Part shown: one piece after another, positions 39,533-50,052 of the stretch
How positions within the stretch are numbered: position 1 is the first letter of the stretch
Layout: each line of letters begins with the position of its first letter
From: Moritella sp. Urea-trap-13
GTDB taxonomy: Bacteria; Pseudomonadota; Gammaproteobacteria; Enterobacterales; Moritellaceae
Direction of reading: 5' to 3'
Length of the DNA stretch: 64,000 nucleotides
Assembly: GCF_002836355.1 (NCBI RefSeq)
Contig: NZ_PJCA01000034.1
Coordinates: 23,223 to 87,222, forward strand
Made by a program: the position numbers and the translations under genes
Notes under the pieces: model-generated
The model's input: only the letters and a program-made list of their open reading frames with translations
Told to the model about the DNA's origin: nothing
Database searches by the model: none

Positions 39533-40444
39533 TTAATTGTCTACAAAGTCTTGTTGCTCTTCTTCTACGAGTGACAACATCCAGTCACGGAATGCCACAA
39601 TCTTACCCAATTCATCTTGTTCTTCACGACAAACCACGTAATACGCGTTCTTGCTCACTAATACTTCACTAAAAGGCCGAACCAAACGACCCGCATCAAT
39701 TTCAGGCTGTGCCAACACACTGTGCCCGAGTGCGACACCTTGGCCGTGTATCGCCGCTTGCAATACCATTGAGGTATGACTAAAGATAGGCCCTTGGTTA
39801 ACATTAATATCGGTAATATTGGTTTGTTTAAACCAAGCAGTCCAATCACGGCGCGATGTATCATGCAATAACGTGTGTAATTTTAAGTCACCTGGCGTTT
39901 TTAGTGGTTTAGTGCCATTTTGCAGTAGTCGTGGTGAGCAAACCGGGACTAAGTATTCAGTATGCAATTTCTCTGCATGTAAATCTTTCCACTTACCCCG
40001 ACCATAATAAATAGCCACATCGACATCATCAGTCAGCGAACCATCATCCATATCAACGGCTTTAATACGCACATCAATATCGGGATATAGATCTGAAAAT
40101 AAAGATAACCGCGGCACTAACCATTGGATCGCAAAGCTAGGCTGTAGACTAACCGTCAACGACCCTTTCGCCCCTCTGGCTAATAAACGCTCAGTCGCAT
40201 CCACTAATGAAGAAAAAGTATCTTTAATATCAAGAAAATAACTCTGGCCTTCTTCCGTTAAAAACAACGCACGGTTTTGACGACGAAATAATTTAATGCC
40301 CAAATACTCTTCAAGTGCTTTAATTTGGTGGCTAACAGCGGCTTGCGTCACGTAAAGCTCTTCAGAAGCGCGTGTAAAGCTAGAATGTCTAGCGGCGGCT
40401 TCGAAAACACGTAGCGAATTTAAGGGCGGAAGTCTGCGTGACAT
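39533..40444 (-). CDS. gcvA: LysR-type regulator GcvA
   Basis: Glycine-responsive regulator of the glycine cleavage genes and of the GcvB small RNA. The 303 residues align closely with E. coli GcvA: MSRRLPPLNSLRVFEAAARH, helix-turn-helix VTQAAVSHQIKALEEYLG, and DDVDVAIYYGRGKW in the effector domain. No gcvTHP genes are in the window. The divergent non-coding gene described at 40533-40754 supports the assignment. Confidence 0.93.
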   Translation of the reverse strand: MSRRLPPLNSLRVFEAAARHSSFTRASEELYVTQAAVSHQIKALEEYLGIKLFRRQNRALFLTEEGQSYFLDIKDTFSSLVDATERLLARGAKGSLTVSLQPSFAIQWLVPRLSLFSDLYPDIDVRIKAVDMDDGSLTDDVDVAIYYGRGKWKDLHAEKLHTEYLVPVCSPRLLQNGTKPLKTPGDLKLHTLLHDTSRRDWTAWFKQTNITDINVNQGPIFSHTSMVLQAAIHGQGVALGHSVLAQPEIDAGRLVRPFSEVLVSKNAYYVVCREEQDELGKIVAFRDWMLSLVEEEQQDFVDN

Positions 40445-40497
40445 GGTGGTGTCCAGTTAGATGAGAAAAACTAATGCGAAACATTATAATTTGTCAA

Positions 40498-40526
40498 TTG
40501 CCAGATTGCCAGAACATAACTATAGT
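40498..40526 (+). promoter_or_regulatory. Promoter proposed for the GcvB-like RNA
   Basis: TTGCCA (40498-40503), 17-base spacer, TATAGT (40521-40526), on the plus strand, within 55-85 bases of the divergent gcvA start. GcvA would be expected to bind here. Confidence 0.5.
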
Positions 40527-40532
40527 GCGCGT

Positions 40533-40754
40533 ATGTATATAGGACCTAATACTTATTTCTACTGATTTTCGTTAATTAGTATTATTTATATAAGTTAGTC
40601 TTTGTTATGTAATGTTGTGTTTGTTTGCTTAAACTTTTTGGTTTAGGCCTTTAAGTAGAAATTACTTATTTTCAAACCTTTGACGCTATTCTTAATACAC
40701 TTGTATTATCAGTCAACGGTTTTTTAGCGCTGTATTATTACAGCGCTTTTTTTA
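40533..40754 (+). ncRNA. gcvB: GcvB-like small regulatory RNA
   Basis: GcvB is an Hfq-dependent RNA that represses amino acid and peptide transporter mRNAs and is encoded divergently from gcvA. Here the 320-base gap next to gcvA has no credible protein gene. It contains a plus-strand promoter and a G/U-rich block at 40601-40628 (ATGTAATGTTGTGTTTGTTT and nearby) resembling the single-stranded R1 seed of E. coli GcvB (GTTGTGTTGTTGTGTTTGC). An internal hairpin (TAAGTA / TACTTA) follows, and a perfect plus-strand terminator closes the unit. Length (about 220 nt) agrees with the 205 nt of E. coli. Assignment rests on synteny, seed and terminator polarity; ends are estimates. Confidence 0.72.
40727..40753 (+). 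terminator. Rho-independent terminator of the GcvB-like RNA
   Basis: AGCGCTGT / ACAGCGCT, an 8-bp perfect stem with a 6-base loop, is followed on the plus strand by seven T residues. On the minus strand it would be followed by A residues, so it does not end kdsA. Confidence 0.9.
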
Positions 40755-40763
40755 TGCCTAAAA

Positions 40764-41642
<879 letters not shown>

Positions 41643-41657
41643 TCAAATCAGTTAATA

Positions 41658-42572
41658 TTAATGAATCGTATCATTGGCGACAGCAAGTTCTTCAACTTGT
41701 GCTTTTAATACTCGCGTGATCGGATCGTCTGGGCATTGCTCAATAAAATAAGCGAAGTCTTCGCCAGCTAATTTTTTACAATCGAGTTGCTGCAATAAGA
41801 AGCCACGATCGCGGATCTCATACGGTTCATCAGGTTCAAGTTCTAAAATTAAATCGATACAACGTAATGCATACGAAAAATGTTCATCACGAATTAACGC
41901 CGCTTTTAATACTTGTAATAAGCGCAGATAATGCATTTCATTGTTAGCTTCTAACAAATCATCATCCGTTAACAAAGCATGGTTACCTTCGATACCACGT
42001 AACAATACTTGTAACTTATGACGACTCAGTACTTGGCCATCAGCAGGATCTACATAAATCGCTGTTTTTTCACACCCAAAACGCAATACGAATTGACCTG
42101 GGAATAATATGCCTTTGACTTCGACTGCAAAATGCTCAGCAAAATACATGAATACCGTACCCAATGACAGCGGCACACCATTACGACTACTAATCACTTT
42201 ATGCAGTAATACACTGTCGAGTTCTAGCCACTTACGCCAATTACCTGCAAAACCAAGTTGCTGATAAAACAAATATAATAACTGGTCACGCTTTTCAACG
42301 TCACAGGTAAAGCCTTGCATGTCGACTTCGATGAGTTCAATCAAACCATCCAATTCAACAATCGCCTCTTCGAGTAACGGTTTCTCCGTTATCACCTCGA
42401 TGGCTGATAGTGTTGCGAGCATGACATTGTCAATCATCAGTACTTCTTCTGCGAGCTCATCATCATATTCGTCGAGCTGCTCACTATCAATGGCGCTATT
42501 ATCTAGCGCTTCGAGCTGTTCTGTGTCTGTCGATTCTGTTTCTGTCAGCACTTCATTTGCATCAAATTCCAT
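41658..42572 (-). CDS. sirB1: SirB1 family transglutaminase-like/TPR protein
   Basis: Conserved protein of unclear role. A transglutaminase-like fold precedes a C-terminal TPR-type region (LRCIDLILELEPDEPYEIRD, then IEQCPDDPITRVLKAQ, near-identical to E. coli SirB1). At 304 residues it is about 35 longer than E. coli because of an acidic N-terminal extension (Glu/Asp-rich, residues 1-45). The true start may lie further in. Two bases separate it from sirB2. Confidence 0.85.
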   Translation of the reverse strand: MEFDANEVLTETESTDTEQLEALDNSAIDSEQLDEYDDELAEEVLMIDNVMLATLSAIEVITEKPLLEEAIVELDGLIELIEVDMQGFTCDVEKRDQLLYLFYQQLGFAGNWRKWLELDSVLLHKVISSRNGVPLSLGTVFMYFAEHFAVEVKGILFPGQFVLRFGCEKTAIYVDPADGQVLSRHKLQVLLRGIEGNHALLTDDDLLEANNEMHYLRLLQVLKAALIRDEHFSYALRCIDLILELEPDEPYEIRDRGFLLQQLDCKKLAGEDFAYFIEQCPDDPITRVLKAQVEELAVANDTIH

Positions 42573-42574
42573 TA

Positions 42575-42949
42575 CTACCTCAGCAAATATGCTTCGCCGT
42601 TAACGGCGAGTGAATAGACATAAAATAACCAACCAATACTACCTGCAAATGCAAAACAGCGGAAAAATAGATTCTTAGCTTGCTGTAGTGACATAAACAT
42701 CATAAAAGCGATGGCCAGTGTCGAGATTAATTTTTCGGTCATCACCGTATCTACAAACGGTACACGACCCGATACCATACACACTAAGGCAATCATCATT
42801 ACGGTGAGCATATCGATTACCTGACGTGATTTAATAAACCCAGCATGCTCAAGATAAGGGGATTGCTTCACGCTGAAGGCAAAATTTACAAAGTACATCA
42901 CCACGCTTAATAATAGCGTCGCAAGATGTAACGGAATAACAATATCCAT
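42575..42949 (-). CDS. sirB2: SirB2 family integral membrane protein
   Basis: Small membrane protein of 124 residues with four hydrophobic segments (about 7-27, 45-63, 72-92, 98-117). Conserved polar motif after helix 1 (SPYLEHAGFIKSRQVIDML). Function unknown in the family. Two bases from sirB1 and two from prmC, so within one transcript. A paralogue lies at 61622-61996. Confidence 0.88.
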   Translation of the reverse strand: MDIVIPLHLATLLLSVVMYFVNFAFSVKQSPYLEHAGFIKSRQVIDMLTVMMIALVCMVSGRVPFVDTVMTEKLISTLAIAFMMFMSLQQAKNLFFRCFAFAGSIGWLFYVYSLAVNGEAYLLR

Positions 42950-42951
42950 GA

Positions 42952-43791
42952 TTAAGCTTCTTTTCGTTGTCCGACAGTAATACGATCGTTATTACCATAA
43001 TCTTTATAAGTAATAACCTGATGGTAATCCGCGGCGGTAAATAAATCACGTACCGCAGCACCTTGTTCAAAGCCATGTTCGACGAGTAACCAACCACCAA
43101 CATTTAAGAACGGATAACCGTGGCTAATAATATGTTTAAGATCAGCAAGGCCATCTTCGTCAGCGACTAATGCCGTTAACGGTTCAAAACGCACATCGCC
43201 CATTGCGAGATGGGGATCATGTTCCTCAATATAAGGCGGGTTACTGACGATCACATCAAAACGTTGTTCACGCCCTAAAGGTTCAAACCAGCTACCTTGC
43301 AATATCTCAACATCAAGCCCACAGCGTTGAGCATTGCGACGTGCCAATGCCGCCGCAGCTTGATTATACTCAACAGCAGTTACAGTTGCCTGTGGCGATT
43401 CCGATGCAAGTGCCAGTGCTATCGCACCAGTACCCGTACCTAAATCTAATACCTGACAAGCAAATGTCGGCATACAAGCAAGGGCTTGTTCGACTAATAC
43501 TTCGGTATCTGGTCTTGGAATTAAGGTATCAGCAGAGACTTCTAATTCTAATGACCAAAACTCACGGTAACCAAGAATATGAGCGACAGGTTCACCCGCC
43601 TGACGACGGCAGATAAGTGCAGAAAAACGGCTGATAATGTCATCATCCAACACTTTGTCATCCCAAGCGAAAAGATAACTGCGATCTTTCTCTAATAGAA
43701 AACACAGGATGACTTCAGCATCAAGTTTCGGGCTTTCGCTGTCAGTGAGCTGTTTGACAGCCCACTGCAGTATTTGTGCAATTGTTTTCAC
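42952..43791 (-). CDS. prmC: Release factor glutamine methyltransferase
   Basis: Methylates the GGQ glutamine of RF1 and RF2. The 279 residues have the N-terminal helical domain and the SAM motif DLGTGTGAIALALA near 115-128. The catalytic NPPY is in VSNPPYIEEHDP (near 184). Directly downstream of prfA, which encodes its substrate. Confidence 0.96.
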   Translation of the reverse strand: MKTIAQILQWAVKQLTDSESPKLDAEVILCFLLEKDRSYLFAWDDKVLDDDIISRFSALICRRQAGEPVAHILGYREFWSLELEVSADTLIPRPDTEVLVEQALACMPTFACQVLDLGTGTGAIALALASESPQATVTAVEYNQAAAALARRNAQRCGLDVEILQGSWFEPLGREQRFDVIVSNPPYIEEHDPHLAMGDVRFEPLTALVADEDGLADLKHIISHGYPFLNVGGWLLVEHGFEQGAAVRDLFTAADYHQVITYKDYGNNDRITVGQRKEA

Positions 43792-43805
43792 AGTACTCGA
43801 TACAC

Positions 43806-44894
43806 CTAGTCTGCTTCAGCAAGTGCCGCTAACAGATCTGCTTGATGTTCCTGAGTGATAGGTTGGATCAATACATCTAACTCACCTTCCATCACTTCGT
43901 TTAGACGGTAAAGCGTTAAGTTGATGCGGTGATCACTCACACGGCCTTGCGGGTAATTATAAGTACGAATACGTTCAGAACGATCACCACTTGCGACTAG
44001 GCTACGACGAGTACTTTCTTCTTCAAGACGCACAACTTCATCGGCAGCCGCTTGAATACGCGCTTGTAGAATAGACATCGCACGGGCACGGTTTTTATGC
44101 TGTGAACGTTCGTCTTGGCACTCAACCACAGTACCCGTTGGAATGTGGGTAATACGGATAGCAGAATCGGTTTTATTTACGTGCTGACCACCCGCGCCTG
44201 ATGCACGGAAAGTATCGACTTTAAGATCGGCAGTATTAATGCTAATCGCTTCTGACTCTGGCACTTCAGGCATAACCACAACAGTACAAGCTGAAGTATG
44301 GATACGACCTTGTGATTCAGTTTCTGGTACACGTTGTACACGGTGACCACCTGATTCAAACTTCATGGTGCCGAATACTGCGTCACCTTCCATCTTCACG
44401 ATAACTTCTTTGTAACCGCCTTGATCACTGTCGCTTAAGTTCATAATAGATAAGCGCCAGCCTTTTTTCTCAGCATAGCGGCTGTACATGCGGTAAAGGT
44501 CGCCCGCAAAGATTGCCGCTTCATCACCACCAGCACCAGCACGGATCTCTAAGAAACAGTTATTACTGTCATTTGGATCGCGTGGTAACAGTAAAACTTC
44601 TAGTTCATCACTGATACGGGCAACGGTTGCTTTGCTTTCTTTATATTCTTCAACAGCCATTTCACGCATATCAGGATCTTCATCCTTGAGCATCTCTTCT
44701 GCTGATTCAAAATCTTCTTTTGCTTCTTGATATTCTTTAAAGCAAGAAACTAACTCTTCTAATTGCGCGTATTCTTTAGTTAAGGCACGGTAACGGTCCT
44801 GATCACTGATGATCGCTGGTTCACTTAATAATGCTTGAACTTCTTCATGACGTTCGATTAAGGCTTCTAATTTTGTAATGATCGATGCTTTCAT
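43806..44894 (-). CDS. prfA: Peptide chain release factor 1
   Basis: Reads UAA and UAG and triggers peptide release. I start at the ATG 44894 ([20 protein letters not shown]), which aligns with E. coli and is preceded by GAGAGTAAAG. A longer reading to 45032 adds 46 foreign residues. That gives 362 residues (E. coli 360). The stop-codon tripeptide PxT reads PET (in RVPETESQ), and the GGQ is in SGAGGQHVN. Between hemA and prmC as in E. coli. Confidence 0.96.
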   Translation of the reverse strand: MKASIITKLEALIERHEEVQALLSEPAIISDQDRYRALTKEYAQLEELVSCFKEYQEAKEDFESAEEMLKDEDPDMREMAVEEYKESKATVARISDELEVLLLPRDPNDSNNCFLEIRAGAGGDEAAIFAGDLYRMYSRYAEKKGWRLSIMNLSDSDQGGYKEVIVKMEGDAVFGTMKFESGGHRVQRVPETESQGRIHTSACTVVVMPEVPESEAISINTADLKVDTFRASGAGGQHVNKTDSAIRITHIPTGTVVECQDERSQHKNRARAMSILQARIQAAADEVVRLEEESTRRSLVASGDRSERIRTYNYPQGRVSDHRINLTLYRLNEVMEGELDVLIQPITQEHQADLLAALAEAD

Positions 44895-45134
44895 CTTTAC
44901 TCTCGTATTACCGTTAAATAGATCACTGAAGTCTGACATAGGCGGCTTCAGCAATTGGATATGAATTATTTCTTTGTTGTGATCGGCAAGGATACCTATA
45001 TGTAAGGAAATAGTCGATTGCTTTCCGAACATTTACCTTGGATATAGCAAATATATGCCAAACAATTTGAAATAGACGAAGCCGTTGTTAATCGATAAAG
45101 ACAATTACCAACGGTTTATTTAAGGAAGTGGCTG

Positions 45135-46385
45135 TTATTCAAGACCGACAACACGACGCACTAATAACAATTCGTCATCTTGCTTACGTTTACCTGCACT
45201 AACCAAGGCTTGTGTTGGTGCATGGATGAGTTTATTGGTTAATTTATTGGCTAATTCTGTTAGTACGCGTTCACAGTCAGTGCCGTTTTGCATCGCTGCA
45301 ATAGCGCGTTCGAGTAATATATCTTTTTCAGCCATGGCCGCAGTGCGGTATTCTTTAATTGAATCAACACTGGATAGTGATGCTATCCATTCTGAAAATA
45401 GCTCGGTTTCTTCAGTGATAATGTATTCAGCTTGCTGCGCCGCATCTTGACGTGCTTCTTTATTCTGTTCGATAATACCTTGTAGATCATCGACGGTATA
45501 AAGATAGGCATTACCTAACTCTCCGACTTCTTCTTCAATATCCCGTGGTACGGCAATATCAACCAAAAAGATCGGTTTTTGCTTACGTTGTTTGAGCGCA
45601 CTTTCAATCATACCTTTACCAATAATCGGTAACGGACTCGCGGTTGAACTGATAACAATATCAGCATTGTGTAAATGCTGTGGGATCTCTTCAAGTGTGA
45701 ACGTTGTTGCACCAAACTTTTCACCCAACGCTTGTGCGCGGGAAACGGTACGATTGGCAACCATCATTTCCGAGACATTTTGCTCGGCCAGATGGGTCGC
45801 AACCAACTCAATAGTTTCACCTGCACCAATCAGCAATACTCGGGTTTTCGATAAGTCATCAAAGATATGTTTACTTAAACTTACCGCAGCAAAGGCCACG
45901 GAGACCGCATTGGCACCAATTTCGGTTTCGGTGCGTACCCGTTTTGCAGCAGTAAAAGTTTTTTGGAATAGTTTATCAAGTACTTGAGAAACACTGCTCA
46001 ACTGTTTGGCTTTGGCAAAAGATTGTTTTATCTGACCTAAAATTTGCGGTTCACCTAATACCAGTGAATCTAAACCACCCGCAACACGCATCAGATGATG
46101 CACAGCATCGGCATCATAATAACGATAGGTACAAGAGGCTAATTCATCTGCAGGCAGATGGTGGAAATCAACTAACCATTGGGTGACACGTTCGGGTAAG
46201 CCTTGCTCAATTTTGCAATATATTTCAGTACGATTACAGGTTGACACAATCACCGCTTCCGAGACGATGCCGTCGGCCATAATGCTGGCAAAGGCATCCT
46301 CAATATTGTCTGGTGAAAAAGCTACCTTTTCACGAAGTGATACAGGTGCCGTATTATGATTTATACCAAGTGCTAACAGAGTCAT
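45135..46385 (-). CDS. hemA: Glutamyl-tRNA reductase
   Basis: First committed step of C5-pathway tetrapyrrole synthesis: reduces glutamyl-tRNA to glutamate-1-semialdehyde. Catalytic C50 in [16 protein letters not shown]-binding GAGE near residue 191, and the C-terminal dimerisation helix. The 416 residues match the family. Divergent from lolB, first gene of its operon. Confidence 0.97.
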   Translation of the reverse strand: MTLLALGINHNTAPVSLREKVAFSPDNIEDAFASIMADGIVSEAVIVSTCNRTEIYCKIEQGLPERVTQWLVDFHHLPADELASCTYRYYDADAVHHLMRVAGGLDSLVLGEPQILGQIKQSFAKAKQLSSVSQVLDKLFQKTFTAAKRVRTETEIGANAVSVAFAAVSLSKHIFDDLSKTRVLLIGAGETIELVATHLAEQNVSEMMVANRTVSRAQALGEKFGATTFTLEEIPQHLHNADIVISSTASPLPIIGKGMIESALKQRKQKPIFLVDIAVPRDIEEEVGELGNAYLYTVDDLQGIIEQNKEARQDAAQQAEYIITEETELFSEWIASLSSVDSIKEYRTAAMAEKDILLERAIAAMQNGTDCERVLTELANKLTNKLIHAPTQALVSAGKRKQDDELLLVRRVVGLE

Positions 46386-46536
46386 GTATTACTTACAGTG
46401 AATAGTTGTAAAAATAGATAAGGAGGCCATTCTACGCAAAAAGTATGAATTTTTAAAGTGACAAAACCATGCATATCTGTTTTTATAAGCCCATGCTTGC
46501 TCTTTATCATCATTAGTTTATTTTTTTGAGTATCTT

Positions 46537-47148
46537 ATGACATTTCAGCGTTCTATTTACATTGTTATTCTCAGCGTATTCTTAAATGCTTGTAGTACCA
46601 CCACACAATTACCAGCGCCTATTGGTAGCCCGCAGCAATTATGGCAGCAACACCAAGTACAATTACAATCGATACAAACTTGGCAACTGCAAGGGCAGAT
46701 CGCTTTTATCACCCCCGATGACCGTAATTCCGCAACGTTAAACTGGCAGCAGTTGACCCAAGACTTTAATATCAATCTAACCGGTCCTTTTGGTATTCAC
46801 GTGCTCACTATCAAACGCAGTGATAACATTTCAACCCTTATTCTCGATGATGATCGCCAATACCAAGATCAAAATACTCAAACCTTGATTAACCAGCTCA
46901 GTCCGATACCGATACCGGTGAATGAGTTACGCGCTTGGATCCTTGGCGATCCATTAACTGACGATGTGCAACTCGACAATTACGGCCGTGTAACTCAAGC
47001 TAATCATCCACTTGGCTGGCACATCAGTTATACTAAGTATCAATTAATCGATTCTATTTGGTTACCGAAAAATATAGTCATCAAACAAGACGACCTGCGT
47101 ATAAAAATCACGACTCGAAACTGGAAATTAAATGCAACACAAGATTAG
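46537..47148 (+). CDS. lolB: Outer-membrane lipoprotein receptor LolB
   Basis: Accepts lipoproteins from LolA and inserts them in the inner leaflet of the outer membrane. The 203-residue precursor has a lipoprotein signal with lipobox FLNAC, acylated C19. It then has the half-barrel fold segments WQLQGQIAFITPDDRNSATL and LTGPFGIHVLTI. The 3' end overlaps ispE by 17 bases. The hemA / lolB-ispE-prs arrangement is standard. Confidence 0.94.
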   Translation: MTFQRSIYIVILSVFLNACSTTTQLPAPIGSPQQLWQQHQVQLQSIQTWQLQGQIAFITPDDRNSATLNWQQLTQDFNINLTGPFGIHVLTIKRSDNISTLILDDDRQYQDQNTQTLINQLSPIPIPVNELRAWILGDPLTDDVQLDNYGRVTQANHPLGWHISYTKYQLIDSIWLPKNIVIKQDDLRIKITTRNWKLNATQD

Positions 47149-47983
47149 CCATTGGTCAGCCCCTGCAAAACTGAATTTATTTCTGTATATTAACGGCCGT
47201 CGCCCCGATGGCTACCACGAACTGCAAACCTTATTTCAGTTTGTTGATATCGGCGATGAGTTAGCTATCAGTCCAAATCTGAGTGATCGCATCACCATTA
47301 CCCCAGCGATCCCTGGTGTCCCGCTAACCGACAATATCATCTATCAAGCTGCTATGGTTTTGAAAACACATTCATCATTACCTCTCGGGGCTGATATTAC
47401 CTTAACCAAAAACCTGCCTATGGGCGGAGGTTTAGGCGGTGGCTCTTCAGACGCAGCAACAACCTTAGTCGCACTTAATCAGCTTTGGAAATTAAACCTT
47501 GATGAAGAACAACTCGCTGCGATTGGTCTTAAGCTCGGAGCCGACGTACCCGTGTTTGTTCGTGGCCATGCCGCGTTCGCCGAAGGGATTGGTGAAGAGA
47601 TTACCCCAATAGAGGTGGAAGAGCAGTATTATCTTATTGTCGTACCTGACACACACGTCAACACGGCAAAATTATTTTCCGATCCAGAACTGATCCGTGA
47701 TACGCCAAAACGCCCGCTGAATCAGTTGTTACGAGACGAATGGAAAAATGACTTTGAACCAACTGTGAAAAAACGTCATCCCGAGGTTGCAAAAGCATTA
47801 GAGTGGTTGCTAAAATGTGCGCCATCTCGACTGACAGGTTCCGGTTGCTGTGTTTTCTCTGAATTTAAAACTAAGTCTGCCGCATTAGCCGCATTAGCTA
47901 ACGCGCCTAAAAACATGCAAATTTATCTTGCGAAGGGCTTAAATAAATCGCCACTATTGCATGACTTAGAAAGACAGGTTTAA
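47132..47983 (+). CDS. ispE: 4-diphosphocytidyl-2-C-methyl-D-erythritol kinase
   Basis: GHMP-family kinase of the MEP isoprenoid pathway. The ATP-binding loop PMGGGLGGGSSDAA is near residue 90-103, the N-terminal substrate segment is SAPAKLNLFLYINGRRPDGYH, and the third GHMP motif RLTGSGCCVFSEF is near 230. The 283 residues equal E. coli. It starts inside lolB, so translation is coupled. Confidence 0.97.
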   Translation: MQHKISHWSAPAKLNLFLYINGRRPDGYHELQTLFQFVDIGDELAISPNLSDRITITPAIPGVPLTDNIIYQAAMVLKTHSSLPLGADITLTKNLPMGGGLGGGSSDAATTLVALNQLWKLNLDEEQLAAIGLKLGADVPVFVRGHAAFAEGIGEEITPIEVEEQYYLIVVPDTHVNTAKLFSDPELIRDTPKRPLNQLLRDEWKNDFEPTVKKRHPEVAKALEWLLKCAPSRLTGSGCCVFSEFKTKSAALAALANAPKNMQIYLAKGLNKSPLLHDLERQV

Positions 47984-48045
47984 ACTTTAGTTCAGTACCG
48001 AATATCTGTTAAATAAGTTGTTACCAAATTCTAAGAGATTAATGC

Positions 48046-48098
48046 TGGGGATCTCTACTAAACAGTTCGCTGTTTAGGAGTATAATTATATCCCAGCC
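48046..48098 (+). promoter_or_regulatory. Structured prs leader or promoter region
   Basis: A hairpin CTAAACAG-TTCG-CTGTTTAG (48058-48077) with a UUCG loop sits inside a longer possible stem (GCTGGG near 48046 with CCCAGC near 48093). A TATAAT box overlaps its right arm at 48081-48086, so part may be promoter. No clear -35 box or PurR site seen. Confidence 0.4.
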
Positions 48099-48126
48099 AA
48101 ATACATCGATTACCTGAGGTTACACC

Positions 48127-49071
48127 GTGCCCGACATGAAACTCTTTGCTGGTAACGCTACACCAGAACTAGCTCAAAAAGTTGCTGAACGCCTTTTCAT
48201 CCAACTTGGTAAAGCCAAAGTTGGTCGCTTTAGCGATGGCGAAATTAGCGTTGAAATTGAAGAAAATGTACGTGGTGGAGATATCTTCATCCTACAATCA
48301 ACTTGTGCACCAACTAACGACAACCTAATGGAACTGATCGTTATGGTTGATGCGATGCGTCGTGCATCTGCTGGTCGTATTACTGCTGTTATTCCTTACT
48401 TTGGTTATGCTCGTCAAGATCGTCGTGTACGTTCTTCTCGTGTGCCAATTACAGCAAAAGTTGTAGCTGATTTCCTTTCAAGTGTTGGTGTTGACCGCGT
48501 ATTAACGGTTGATCTACATGCTGAACAAATTCAGGGTTTCTTCGATGTACCTGTTGATAATGTATTTGGTACGCCAGTATTATTAGCTGATATGCAAGAA
48601 AAAAATCTTGAAAACCCAGTTATCGTATCTCCTGATATCGGTGGTGTTGTACGTGCACGTGCTAACGCTAAATTACTTGACGAAGCTGACCTTGCGATTA
48701 TCGACAAACGTCGTCCAAAAGCAAACGTAGCACAAGTAATGCACATTATTGGTGACGTTAAAGACCGTGATTGCATCCTAGTTGATGACATGATCGATAC
48801 TGGCGGTACTTTATGTGCAGCCGCTGTTGCATTAAAGAAAAATGGCGCGAAACGTGTATTTGCTTACGCGACTCACCCAGTATTCTCAGGTAACGCAGTA
48901 GAAAACCTACGTGGTTCTTGCATTGATGAGATCATTGTAACGGATTCTATTCCATTATCTCCTGAAGTTGCTGCTATGCCGAACGTACGCGTATTAAGCT
49001 TAAGCCCTATGCTTGCTGAATCAATTCGCCGCGTTAGCAACGAAGAATCAATATCTGCAATGTTTAAATAA
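48127..49071 (+). CDS. prs: Ribose-phosphate pyrophosphokinase
   Basis: Makes PRPP from ribose 5-phosphate and ATP for nucleotides, histidine, tryptophan and NAD. GTG start at 48127 giving [17 protein letters not shown], the same start and sequence pattern as E. coli. PRPP-binding motif [14 protein letters not shown] near residue 214 and [20 protein letters not shown] near 78-97. The 314 residues match the family. A terminator follows. Confidence 0.98.
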   Translation: MPDMKLFAGNATPELAQKVAERLFIQLGKAKVGRFSDGEISVEIEENVRGGDIFILQSTCAPTNDNLMELIVMVDAMRRASAGRITAVIPYFGYARQDRRVRSSRVPITAKVVADFLSSVGVDRVLTVDLHAEQIQGFFDVPVDNVFGTPVLLADMQEKNLENPVIVSPDIGGVVRARANAKLLDEADLAIIDKRRPKANVAQVMHIIGDVKDRDCILVDDMIDTGGTLCAAAVALKKNGAKRVFAYATHPVFSGNAVENLRGSCIDEIIVTDSIPLSPEVAAMPNVRVLSLSPMLAESIRRVSNEESISAMFK

Positions 49072-49143
49072 TTTAGACTACTTTTTGAATCGTTTTTAAA
49101 TAATTAAAAAATAGTTCGGTAACTAAAATTTAAGCAATGCAAT

Positions 49144-49177
49144 AAAACCGAGTTTGGTACGCCAGGCTCGGTTTTTT
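49144..49177 (+). terminator. Terminator after prs
   Basis: AAAACCGAG / CTCGGTTTT with an inner TTGG / CCAG pairing and six T residues. Efficient-looking intrinsic terminator 72 bases after the prs stop. Confidence 0.88.
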
Positions 49178-49373
49178 AGTTCTATTAACCTCAATTTCTA
49201 GTGCTATATAACCTCAGTTTTTCAACGTCGCGACCCACAATGCAGCCTTTGACTCATCCGCCAGTTGAGCTTTGCGCTCACACAAGGTAAAATAGCGCGT
49301 TTTTTATCCAATGGGTAAGGTTCGATTCACTCGAACACTCATTAAGCACTCATTACAGTAATATAGGTATACC

Positions 49374-49964
49374 ATGAGCAACGACATTCGTTTAATTGTC
49401 GGCCTGGCTAATCCAGGACAAGAATACAGCCGCACACGTCATAATGCCGGTGCTTGGTTTATTAACGAATTAGCAAAGTGGCACAACACGCAATTACGTG
49501 AAGAAGCAAAATATTTTGGTTATACAGCCCGCATCAATGTGGCAGGCCAAGATGTGCGCTTACTTGTACCAACCACATTCATGAATTTAAGTGGTAAATC
49601 AGTCGCTGCGATTGCCAAGTTTTACCAGATAGATGTAACCGAAATTTTAGTGGTTCATGATGAGTTAGATTTACCACCAGGCGTGGCTAAGTTTAAACAA
49701 GGCGGTAGCCACGGTGGCCATAATGGTCTGAAAGACATTATAAGTAAAATGGCCAACAGCAAAGAATTTTTCCGTTTGCGCATAGGCATTGGCCATCCCG
49801 GTAGCAAAGAACAAGTAACCGGTTATGTACTTGGCAAAGCACAAAAGATAGAACAAGAACAAATGGATGCAGCGATTGATGAAGCAGTGCGCTGTATCGA
49901 TGTTTTAGCTAAAGATGGCATGATTAAAGCGATGAGTCGCTTACATACATTTAAAGCACAATAG
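49374..49964 (+). CDS. pth: Peptidyl-tRNA hydrolase
   Basis: Rescues peptidyl-tRNA dropped from stalled ribosomes. The 196 residues have [19 protein letters not shown] with catalytic H23, and [11 protein letters not shown] with the partner aspartate. [13 protein letters not shown] is the substrate-groove segment. Followed by ychF, the standard pair. Confidence 0.97.
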   Translation: MSNDIRLIVGLANPGQEYSRTRHNAGAWFINELAKWHNTQLREEAKYFGYTARINVAGQDVRLLVPTTFMNLSGKSVAAIAKFYQIDVTEILVVHDELDLPPGVAKFKQGGSHGGHNGLKDIISKMANSKEFFRLRIGIGHPGSKEQVTGYVLGKAQKIEQEQMDAAIDEAVRCIDVLAKDGMIKAMSRLHTFKAQ

Positions 49965-50052
49965 TTAATAAAAACAAACAATTTAACACATACAACTAAC
50001 ATCATTACTTGTATGTACCAATTTTAGTGTCATAGCAAATAAGGTAAATAAC

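Noticed and set aside
40727..40753. Hairpin read as the kdsA terminator
   Set aside because: On the minus strand it is followed by A residues; the T-run is on the plus strand only, so it ends a plus-strand transcript (the GcvB-like RNA).
44290..44360. RF1 stop-codon tripeptide PET as a sign of altered stop-codon reading
   Set aside because: The middle position of PxT is variable in the family, and the proline and threonine as well as GGQ are intact; ordinary RF1 function is expected.
44894..45032. N-terminal extension of prfA by 46 residues
   Set aside because: The extension has no family counterpart, and ATG 44894 with GAGAG upstream gives the standard 362-residue protein.
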